NCBI RefSeq assembly: GCF_910589175.1 | Contig: NZ_CAJURR010000013.1 | Location: forward strand, 1-60,364 | Length of the DNA: 60,364 nucleotides | Origin: an uncultured Lactobacillus sp. | Lineage (GTDB): Bacteria > Bacillota > Bacilli > Lactobacillales > Lactobacillaceae | Reading direction: 5' to 3' | Notes under the pieces: generated by a model | Seen by the model: only the letters and a program-made list of their open reading frames with translations | Told to the model about the DNA's origin: nothing | Database searches by the model: none | Position numbers and translations under genes: made by a program | Shown here: positions 53,796-60,364 of the stretch, in pieces | How positions within the stretch are numbered: the stretch's first letter is position 1 | Layout: every line of letters starts with the position of its first letter

Positions 53796-55343
53796 CTAAA
53801 TTAATCCATGTTTTACCAAATAATCATGAGCTACTTTAGCAGGTTTCTCATGCTTAACATTAACTTGGTAATTCATTTCCTGCATCTCTTCAGTAGTAAT
53901 TTTACCAGCCAATTTGTTTAAGGCCTTCACAATTTGAGGATTTCTCTCTGCAAATTTTGCCCTCATTAGAGGCGCGCCCTGATATGGTGGGAAGAATTTT
54001 TTATCATCATCTAGCGTGACTAGATTATATTTCTTAAGTTCCGCATCTGTTGTATAACCATCAACAATATTAGCTTGATTATTAGCAATAGCATGGTAGC
54101 GAATGCTTGATTCAGTGCTCTTAATTGAAGCAAAATCTAATTTATAAATTTTCTTTAGACCAGGATAGCCATCTTTTAATGAAGTGAAGTCCGGATCAAA
54201 GGCTGCATGTACTTTTTTATTTACACGGTTTAAGTCACTCATCTTGGTCAAGTGATTGTCTTTAGCAAATTTTTGCGTTGTAGCTAAAGTATAACCATTC
54301 TGGTAAGCCATTGGCTTCAGATATTCCATATCAAATTGTTTCTTTAAGTCGCTTCTGGCTTCCACATAAACTTCATTTGGATCATTTCCGGTCTTTTTAC
54401 CAGTTTTAACTAAAGTTTGTAAAACTGTACCTGTAAATTCAGGATAAATATCAATCTTATCTGTTTGAAGAGCTTTGAATAAAAATGTGGTTCCACCAAA
54501 GTTAGGTTTTAAAACTACCTTAGTATTGGGATCATTCTTTTCGATTAGGTCCTTATACATATTAATCAAAATAGCTGGTTCAGATCCCATTTTTCCAGCA
54601 ATGGTAATCGTCTGTTTCGGTTCAGCAACATTCTTAGAAGTATTAGCATAATGGTTATACAGGCTACTCCCACCCCAAATTACTAACGCTATCGCAATTA
54701 GTGCACTTCCTACTTTTAGACGTTTATTATTTTTTGAAATGAATTTCAAAACACCACTAAATATTAGAGCAAGCAATGCAGATAAAATTGCTCCCATTAA
54801 GACTTCAGTATTATTGTTTGAATTAATCCCAACGTAGATATAAGTTCCTAAGCCTCCGCCACCAATTAAAGCAGCTAAAGTAGCAGTCCCAATAATCATA
54901 ACCAGCGCAATTCTAATCCCTGCAACTATCATTGGCATGGCCATTGGAATTTCTAGGCGCTGCAACTTTTTCCATTTAGTTAGCCCCAAGGCAGTGGCTG
55001 CTTCTTCTAAATTTTCGGGTATTTCCGTTAATCCTGAATAAGTATTTTGAAATATTGGCATAATTGCATATAGAACTAACGCAATGATTGCTGGCACGGT
55101 TCCTATTCCAACAAATGGAAGCAGTAAACCTAAAACTGCCAAACTAGGAATTGTTTGAATTATTCCCGCAACTTGAAGTGTAAACTCCGCTGCCCTTTTA
55201 TGACCTTTCAAAATAAAAGCCAGCGGAATTGCAATTACCATTGCAATCAATAAAGCAATTAAAGAAATCTTAATATGAACAAGTGTGGTAGCCCAAATTT
55301 GTTCATGTTCAGTTAATAACATCTGCCATAGTGATTTAATCAT
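53796..55343 (-). CDS. Glycine betaine/choline-type ABC transporter, fused permease and substrate-binding protein
   Basis: The 515-residue protein has an N-terminal permease domain (about 1-205, five or six helices, with EAATALGLTKWKKL coupling loop) and, after a helix near 215-230, an OpuAC/ProX-type binding domain (about 240-515) with KIDIYPEFTGTVLQTL and the DGYTTDAELKKYNLV segment. Such fusions are usual in lactic acid bacteria (OpuB/OpuC-like). The binding domain is tethered outside. Substrate choice among betaine, carnitine and choline is not clear. It overlaps the ATPase gene by 8 bases. Confidence 0.88.
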   Translation of the reverse strand: MIKSLWQMLLTEHEQIWATTLVHIKISLIALLIAMVIAIPLAFILKGHKRAAEFTLQVAGIIQTIPSLAVLGLLLPFVGIGTVPAIIALVLYAIMPIFQNTYSGLTEIPENLEEAATALGLTKWKKLQRLEIPMAMPMIVAGIRIALVMIIGTATLAALIGGGGLGTYIYVGINSNNNTEVLMGAILSALLALIFSGVLKFISKNNKRLKVGSALIAIALVIWGGSSLYNHYANTSKNVAEPKQTITIAGKMGSEPAILINMYKDLIEKNDPNTKVVLKPNFGGTTFLFKALQTDKIDIYPEFTGTVLQTLVKTGKKTGNDPNEVYVEARSDLKKQFDMEYLKPMAYQNGYTLATTQKFAKDNHLTKMSDLNRVNKKVHAAFDPDFTSLKDGYPGLKKIYKLDFASIKSTESSIRYHAIANNQANIVDGYTTDAELKKYNLVTLDDDKKFFPPYQGAPLMRAKFAERNPQIVKALNKLAGKITTEEMQEMNYQVNVKHEKPAKVAHDYLVKHGLI

Positions 55344-56298
55344 GTCCAGCCACCCACTTTAAAAAGAAATTCCAAACTCTTTTTGGCTCAATTAAAAATT
55401 CTCCAAACCTGGTCTCTGCAACAAATAGAGTATCAGGATGGTTAGAACAATCTTTAATTAAATCCTCTACGCTATCGACATGATATCGAACAAGTGTCTC
55501 CACTTTAGGATAGAATCGTGGATCTACGCCCAATTCACTCTTCAATAAAGTTTCAAGATCAAGCTTTTGATTAATTCTATTTCCTGCAAAAAATTGCTGT
55601 ACAAATTTTGTAGCCGGATGTCTTAAAATTTCTCTAGGTTTGCCAACTTGCTCTAAAACGCCCTTATGCAAAACTCCAATTGTGTTTCCTAAACGAATGG
55701 CTTCTTGCATGTCATGTGTTACAAACATTACTGTCTTATTGAATTGTTCATGTAAATTAATAAGTAAGTCTTGCAGTTGCTTTCGTACAACTGGATCAAG
55801 AGCAGAAAAAGGTTCATCCATTAAAACAACTTCAGGATCCGCTGCTAAAGCTCGAACAATACCAACTCGTTGTTGTTCACCACCAGATAGCTCACTCGGC
55901 ATCCGATCGCAATATAATTTTGGATCCAAATCAACCGATTTTAATAGCTCTTCCTGTTTTTTTCGCCGTTCTTTGTGATCAACACCTTCTTGCTCTAACA
56001 CAATTGTAATATTTTCACCAACAGTTAAATTTGGAAATAAACTAGCTGTTTGCAATACGTACCCAGTTTTTTCCCTTAGTTTACGCAAATTATATTCTTT
56101 TATTGATTTATTATTTAGAAGAATTTGTCCCTTTGTTGGTTCAATAAGGCGGTTAAACATCTTTAGCAACGTTGTCTTTCCGCTCCCACTTGGTCCAACT
56201 AAAACAAAAATATCTCCTTTTTTCACTGCGAAAGAAACATCTTTTAAAATTTCTTGTCCATCGTATTTTTTTGAAATATTTTTATATTCAATCATCAT
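55336..56298 (-). CDS. ABC transporter ATP-binding protein (OpuCA/OpuBA-like)
   Basis: The 320-residue ATPase has Walker A GPSGSGKTT (about 34-42), a Q loop, signature LSGGEQQRVGI (about 138-148), Walker B VVLMDEPFSAL and the switch histidine in MFVTHDMQEA. The C-terminal ~90 residues occupy the place of the tandem CBS domains of OpuCA but only about one domain's worth is present, so osmosensing by CBS pairs may be altered. It is first in the operon with the fused permease/binding protein and the OsmC-like gene. Confidence 0.88.
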   Translation of the reverse strand: MMIEYKNISKKYDGQEILKDVSFAVKKGDIFVLVGPSGSGKTTLLKMFNRLIEPTKGQILLNNKSIKEYNLRKLREKTGYVLQTASLFPNLTVGENITIVLEQEGVDHKERRKKQEELLKSVDLDPKLYCDRMPSELSGGEQQRVGIVRALAADPEVVLMDEPFSALDPVVRKQLQDLLINLHEQFNKTVMFVTHDMQEAIRLGNTIGVLHKGVLEQVGKPREILRHPATKFVQQFFAGNRINQKLDLETLLKSELGVDPRFYPKVETLVRYHVDSVEDLIKDCSNHPDTLFVAETRFGEFLIEPKRVWNFFLKWVAGHD

Positions 56299-56376
56299 TT
56301 TACCCTTATAAAAATAGTTATTTATATTTTCTCACTATTTATAAGAACTTGGCAAAAAGATTACATCTTTTTAAAC

Positions 56377-56410
56377 AAAAAAATAAGACTGACAAAATAG
56401 TCAGTCTTAT
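56377..56410 (-). terminator. Intrinsic terminator after galU
   Basis: A perfect 9-bp stem (56385-56393 with 56400-56408) is followed on the minus strand by T7 (56383-56377). It lies 20 bases beyond the galU stop. Confidence 0.85.
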
Positions 56411-56428
56411 AGCTTCAAAGAAGTCTTA

Positions 56429-57334
56429 TTATTTCTTCTTTGAATTTTTATCTTCTTTTTGTAACTTTTGAGCCATGCTAATAATGTACTCACGTAAATC
56501 ATCTTTAATCTGAGGGTGAGATAAACCGTATTCAATTGATGTTTCAAGGTAGCCTTCCTTGTTACCAACATCATGACGTTCACCATTAAATACATGAGCA
56601 AATACTCGTTGAGTCTTGTTCATAGTATCAATTGCGTCAGTTAATTGAATTTCACCACCACGGCCAGGTTTTTGATGTGCTAAAATATCAAAAATTTCTG
56701 GAGTTAACAAGTAACGACCAATAATTGCATAGTCACTAGGTGCCTTATCAACGTCTGGCTTTTCAACAAAGGCCTTAACGTTAATTAAACCAGGTTCAAT
56801 TTCGCTATCTGGATCAATAACACCGTACTTAGAAACTTCTTCATGTGGTACAGGCATAACAGCAATAGTTGATGCATGAGTCTTGTCATAGCGATCAATC
56901 AATTGCTTAGTTAGTGGAACCTTATCTTCCATTAAGTCGTCACCAAGCATAACAGCAAATGGTTCATCCCCAACGAAGCTACGAGCTCTTAAAATCGCAT
57001 CCCCTAAACCAGCTGGGTGTGGTTGACGAGTGTAGTAAAGGTTAACACCTAAGTTAGTAATTGATTGAGTTAAGTGTAAAAGATCAGTTTTACCTTTTTC
57101 TTCCAAATCTTGTTCTAGTTCTGGGTTAGCATCAAAGTGATCTTCGATAGAACGCTTGTTTTTACCAGTAACAATCAAGATATCTTCAATTCCAGACTTT
57201 TTAGCTTCTTCTACAATAAATTGAATTGTTGGTTTATCAACAATAGGTACCATTTCTTTAGGCATAGCCTTAGTGGCAGGTAAAAATCTAGTACCTAAGC
57301 CGGCTGCTGGAATAACTGCTTTTCTTACTTTCAT
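56429..57334 (-). CDS. galU: UTP-glucose-1-phosphate uridylyltransferase
   Basis: GalU makes UDP-glucose for polysaccharide, glycolipid and teichoic acid glycosylation and for galactose use. The start is set at 57334 ([19 protein letters not shown]), with GTGAGGAG 6 bases upstream; the frame extends 15 codons further without a ribosome site. The 301-residue protein has the nucleotidyl motif [17 protein letters not shown] (12-28), VMLGDDL, and EKP followed by [10 protein letters not shown]. Its terminator follows directly. It is probably monocistronic. Confidence 0.96.
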   Translation of the reverse strand: MKVRKAVIPAAGLGTRFLPATKAMPKEMVPIVDKPTIQFIVEEAKKSGIEDILIVTGKNKRSIEDHFDANPELEQDLEEKGKTDLLHLTQSITNLGVNLYYTRQPHPAGLGDAILRARSFVGDEPFAVMLGDDLMEDKVPLTKQLIDRYDKTHASTIAVMPVPHEEVSKYGVIDPDSEIEPGLINVKAFVEKPDVDKAPSDYAIIGRYLLTPEIFDILAHQKPGRGGEIQLTDAIDTMNKTQRVFAHVFNGERHDVGNKEGYLETSIEYGLSHPQIKDDLREYIISMAQKLQKEDKNSKKK

Positions 57335-57391
57335 TTTATTCTCCTCACAAAATAAGCTTTCCTTAGTGTATTTTACCAAACTTCTAGAAAC

Positions 57392-58315
57392 TTATTTAGA
57401 CAATTTACTATTTTTTCTAAAAATTCTCAAAATCGGGCTACGACTGTATTCAATTTTTCTACCTTTTAATTCATCCCCTGCAGCATTAATACAAATGCCT
57501 AATAAGAGTAAGAATGAACCAACATTTAGCCATAACATAAAGATTATGAAAGAACCGACAATTCCGTAGTTTTGCCAACGCGTACCGAATTGTCTTAAAT
57601 ATAACCCAAAGAAATAAGACAATGCGCTCCAGCTTACTACAGTAAACCATACTCCTGGCCAAACAATCCGTTTCTGGACAGTAATATTAGGAATGACATA
57701 GTTAATATATAAATTTATAATAACCGTCATTAAGATTATAATTGGCCAGCGATAATTTTCCAATTTATATACCCACCATAATGATAAATTAAAAATTGGA
57801 GCTAAGAATTCCATGATTTGCCTACCAAAAGTAAAAACAAAAATCATTATCGAAAAGCCAACTACTAAAATTACTGAAATGGCAAAACTAAATGTTCTAG
57901 CAAGTAGATAGTTCCACCATGACTTACCCTTTTCTTTTTTATCAACGCCATAAATCTTATTTGCGGCTAAACGGATGGAATTAACTAAACAACTTAAAGA
58001 CCAAATTGCAATTACAATACCAAGAGAAATAAAACCACTTGAATGCTTTTTCAATAAAGCATTAATAATTGGCATAATTAGACTAGAAACTTGAGATGGA
58101 AAAATCAATTCAAGATAGCGAGCAATTGGCTTTGTATCAATACTAAACAGAGGTAAGACATTTCCAATAATAATGATGATTGGAAAAATACTTAATAGCA
58201 CATAATACGCAATAATAATTGAAGTCTGATTGATCTCGCCTTGGCTAATATATTTAGATAATAATTGAAAAAATTCTGTTATACGGCTTTTAGTCTGATT
58301 GAGAAAAGAATTCAT
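57392..58315 (-). CDS. YihY/BrkB-family membrane protein
   Basis: The 307-residue protein has about six membrane helices and the YihY (BrkB) pattern: YYVLLSIFPIIIIIGNVLP near 40-58, WSLSCLVNSIRLAANKIYG near 112-130, then WPGVWFTVVSWSALSYFFGLYLRQFG and a C-terminal basic tail. Older databases call the family ribonuclease BN, which is incorrect. Its role is unknown. It is 18 bases downstream of map and probably co-transcribed with it. Confidence 0.9.
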   Translation of the reverse strand: MNSFLNQTKSRITEFFQLLSKYISQGEINQTSIIIAYYVLLSIFPIIIIIGNVLPLFSIDTKPIARYLELIFPSQVSSLIMPIINALLKKHSSGFISLGIVIAIWSLSCLVNSIRLAANKIYGVDKKEKGKSWWNYLLARTFSFAISVILVVGFSIMIFVFTFGRQIMEFLAPIFNLSLWWVYKLENYRWPIIILMTVIINLYINYVIPNITVQKRIVWPGVWFTVVSWSALSYFFGLYLRQFGTRWQNYGIVGSFIIFMLWLNVGSFLLLLGICINAAGDELKGRKIEYSRSPILRIFRKNSKLSK

Positions 58316-58333
58316 AAATTTTACTATCTGCTA

Positions 58334-59158
58334 TTAATCTTCATCTAAAAAGTGAGGAAGATATTTTTCGTAGCCATCATATGGCTTTTGCAAAGTTAAG
58401 ATCTTTGGCCCATCTGGAGTAATTGCAAAAGTATGTTCAAATTGAGCTGCCTTTGAACCATCTGGAGTTGCGTAGTAAACCCAATCATCATTAGGATCTG
58501 ATACATTCTTTTGTTCAATTCTCCAGTCTCCACCAGCTTCAACCATTGGTTCAACTGTAATAGTCATTCCTTCACGTAAACGTAAACCATGACCTGCTTT
58601 GCCCCAGTGAGGAACTTCTGGATCTTCGTGGATAGATGGTTGAATACCATGACCTACAAGTTCACGTACATCACCATAGCCGTTTTCATCTTCAACATAA
58701 TTTTGAATAACGCTACCAATATCACCAATACGGTTTCCAACAACCGCTTGATCAATTCCCATGTACATTGCTTTCTTAGTAACGTCCATTAACTTTTGAT
58801 CTTCAGCAGAAATTTCACCAACACCATAAGTAGTACATGAATCAGTTTCGTAACCATCAACGTTGCAAGTAACATCAACGCTGACTAAGTCACCCTCTTT
58901 TAGAATTTTATCTTTTCTAGGAATTGCATGAGCAATTTCATCGTTTACACTAATACAAGTTCCATATTTATATCCTTCAAAACCTTGTTCTGAAAGACGA
59001 CCACCATGTTTTTTCATAAAATCTTGAGCAAATTCTTCAATTTCCCAAGTGGAAATTCCAGGTTTAATAACATCACGTAAACCTTCAAACATAGCTGCTA
59101 AAACGCGACCAGATTTTTGCATACCTTGTAACTCGCGCTTTGATTTAATTGTTATCAT
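58334..59158 (-). CDS. map: Methionine aminopeptidase, type I
   Basis: Map removes initiator methionine. The 274-residue enzyme has the type I metal ligands: the two Asp in VSVDVTCNVDGYETDSCTTYGVG, His in GHGIQPSIHEDPEVPHWG, and Glu in ITVEPMVEAGGDWR and AQFEHTFAIT. The ~25 C-terminal residues beyond the core (LQKPYDGYEKYLPHFLDED) and the insertions make it slightly longer than the E. coli enzyme, as in other lactobacilli. Its upstream region (59159-59343) is shared with the divergent flavodoxin gene. Confidence 0.94.
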   Translation of the reverse strand: MITIKSKRELQGMQKSGRVLAAMFEGLRDVIKPGISTWEIEEFAQDFMKKHGGRLSEQGFEGYKYGTCISVNDEIAHAIPRKDKILKEGDLVSVDVTCNVDGYETDSCTTYGVGEISAEDQKLMDVTKKAMYMGIDQAVVGNRIGDIGSVIQNYVEDENGYGDVRELVGHGIQPSIHEDPEVPHWGKAGHGLRLREGMTITVEPMVEAGGDWRIEQKNVSDPNDDWVYYATPDGSKAAQFEHTFAITPDGPKILTLQKPYDGYEKYLPHFLDED

Positions 59159-59343
59159 TAAAAAGTCTCCTTTTTTAATTTATATACTCTTAGCATACCT
59201 TAAATAGGTATGATTTTGTAGTTATTAAGAAAGTCTCAACCATTCATTATAAAGCTTTTCTTAAATAATTTCTCTTAAGATTTACAAACTTCTATACTTC
59301 TTTAGTATAATAAGAGAAAACGTTATAGAAAGAAGTTTTTTGC

Positions 59344-59790
59344 ATGAAAGCACAAATTGTCTTTGCCAGCATGACTGGTAATGATGAAGATATGGCAGAA
59401 ATTTTAGAAGAGAACTTACAAGATGCAGGTTTTGACGTAGAAAATATTGACGTCAGTTTTGCAGATGCTAGTTCTTATCTTGATGCTGACCTTTGCGTGA
59501 TGATTACTTACACATACGGCGAAGGTGTTATGACTGATGAACTGAAAGACTTTTATGACCAACTAATCACACTTGACCTATCCGGCAAAAAATTTGCAGT
59601 AATGGGTTCAGGAGACAAGACCTATAAAGATCATTACTGTGAAAATGTAGATGATTTTGAAAAGGCATTTACTAAATGCGGCGCTATTGAAGCAGCAAAA
59701 CCAGTTAAAATAGAAAATGCAGTCGATGATGAAGACATCGCCTTAATTGATCAAGCTACTGAAGAAATAGTTGAGGCATTTAATGGCTAA
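59344..59790 (+). CDS. Flavodoxin
   Basis: The 148-residue protein has the FMN phosphate-binding loop ASMTGNDEDMAE (about 8-19), the aromatic loop TYTYGEGVMTDEL (about 57-69) and GSGDKTYKDHYCENVDDFE (about 88-106). It is acidic, as usual for these single-electron carriers. The partner enzyme is unknown. A TATAAT at about 59306-59311 and a GAAAG-type ribosome site precede it. The downstream GtrA gene overlaps its stop. Confidence 0.9.
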   Translation: MKAQIVFASMTGNDEDMAEILEENLQDAGFDVENIDVSFADASSYLDADLCVMITYTYGEGVMTDELKDFYDQLITLDLSGKKFAVMGSGDKTYKDHYCENVDDFEKAFTKCGAIEAAKPVKIENAVDDEDIALIDQATEEIVEAFNG

Positions 59791-60292
59791 AAATCACCCT
59801 AAAAGAAAGGGGCAAAAGATTACTCAAGAGCAGTTAAGAGAACTCGGGAGTAAATTGGTTGCTAGACACCGAAACTTCTATGTCTATGTTATTTTCGGGT
59901 TTCTAGCAGCCGTTATCAATATTGCCTGCTTTCTTTTATTGCATAATATTTGGAAAATGCCTGTGATTTATGCCAACACAATCGCATTTATTATTTCTAA
60001 CTTAGCCTCTTTTTCTTTTAACAAACATGGTGTATTCATTCAAAATGTCGATAAAAAGCATGGCGTAATTTATCAAATTTGTTTATTTTTTATTTACCGA
60101 GTTATTAGTTTAGTACCTGATAACTTAATTATGCTAGTTGGTATTTCTTGGCTTCATTGGAATGCATTTTTTGTAAAAATAATCGATCAAATTTTAGTAG
60201 GTATCTTCAATTACTTAACTACTAAATCAATTTTTCTTAATACTAGTGGTAAGTTCGCTAAAAAATTTAAAGATCACTTTAATAAAAAATAA
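59783..60292 (+). CDS. GtrA-family membrane protein
   Basis: The start is placed at ATG 59783 (MAKNHPKRKGQKI), with GAGG 6 bases upstream; it overlaps the flavodoxin stop by 8 bases. A TTG four codons earlier is less likely. The 169-residue protein has four membrane helices and GtrA features: YVIFGFLAAVINIACFLLL, FIISNLASFSFNKHGVF and FNYLTTKSIFL. GtrA proteins are thought to help flip lipid-linked sugars during wall or polysaccharide glycosylation. No glycosyltransferase partner is next to it here. Confidence 0.85.
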   Translation: MAKNHPKRKGQKITQEQLRELGSKLVARHRNFYVYVIFGFLAAVINIACFLLLHNIWKMPVIYANTIAFIISNLASFSFNKHGVFIQNVDKKHGVIYQICLFFIYRVISLVPDNLIMLVGISWLHWNAFFVKIIDQILVGIFNYLTTKSIFLNTSGKFAKKFKDHFNKK

Positions 60293-60364
60293 TTTAAAAA
60301 GCTCCAGAAAATGGCTCTTTTGCAAATCCTGTTGATGGATAATTTTAAGAAGGAATTAAGCAGC
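60293..60364. other. Window end: weak hairpin after gtrA, rest unassigned
   Basis: An imperfect hairpin (about 60298-60320, two mismatches) followed by four T residues could terminate the flavodoxin-gtrA transcript. The final 40 bases show no ORF or motif that I can assign. Confidence 0.3.

Noticed and set aside
55640..55978. 112-codon plus-strand frame opposite the Opu ATPase
   Set aside because: Antisense shadow of conserved ABC motifs, rich in Ser/Thr/Cys, no ribosome site.
1..60364. Search by eye for CRISPR arrays, prophage genes or intact insertion sequences
   Set aside because: No regularly spaced repeats, phage structural genes, integrase or transposase were seen. The accessory segment at 24.8-29.7 kb shows decay but no element ends.

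Overview
The window is AT-rich Firmicute chromosome. Its gene content and order point to a Lactobacillus of the acidophilus/gasseri/johnsonii group: a large peptidase set (PepN, PepX, a C1-family PepC/PepE-type enzyme, an M24 prolidase), a T-box leader, a DHA2 MFS/DUF4811 pair and the efp-nusB-folD-xseAB-recN housekeeping order. This placement is inferred from remembered protein families; no database search was run. No rRNA, prophage, CRISPR array or intact insertion sequence was seen.

Layout. (1) 1-16.7 kb, nearly all minus strand: a housekeeping block from rplU/rpmA through an M24 peptidase, efp, asp23-like, nusB, folD, xseA, xseB, ispA, tlyA and recN, then gmk, rpoZ, priA, fmt, rsmB, prpC and prkC. 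The leftmost ~71 bases do not continue prkC. They keep its reading frame but look like the middle of a C69 dipeptidase gene, so this edge is a rearrangement or assembly junction. (2) 16.8-24.7 kb: an Spx/ArsC-like protein, YitT, a DUF2325 protein, a 37-codon ORF, and a minus-strand run with a tautomerase, an ECF S component next to pyridoxal kinase, two unknowns and a DUF2207 membrane protein. (3) 24.8-29.7 kb: a decaying accessory segment with an intact esterase, a frameshifted AraC regulator, a ROK kinase with an in-frame stop, a frameshifted class A sortase, a shattered TetR gene and a headless TetR-like ORF. (4) 29.8-38.9 kb: C1 peptidase, PNPOx-like protein, T-box-controlled OppA-type lipoprotein, MerR regulator divergent from an MFS exporter/DUF4811 pair, a glycosyltransferase and a Fic toxin-antitoxin pair. 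(5) 39-49.4 kb: glmS, tRNA-Arg(TCT), a HAD phosphatase, pepN, a 46-base perfect palindrome, two tandem Tim44-like exported proteins and pepX. (6) 49.5-60.3 kb: a small alarmone synthetase co-transcribed with a two-component system, a frameshifted ltrA, an OsmC-like protein, an Opu-type compatible-solute ABC transporter, galU, a YihY membrane protein, map, a flavodoxin and a GtrA protein.

The parts fit a fastidious peptide-using bacterium. Uptake (OppA under tRNA-sensing control) and peptidases supply amino acids, an S component and kinase salvage vitamin B6, GlmS and GalU feed wall and polysaccharide synthesis, and RelP, the two-component system and Opu handle stress. Three of the broken genes are restored by a single-base change in a short homopolymer, so sequencing error must be separated from true gene decay.
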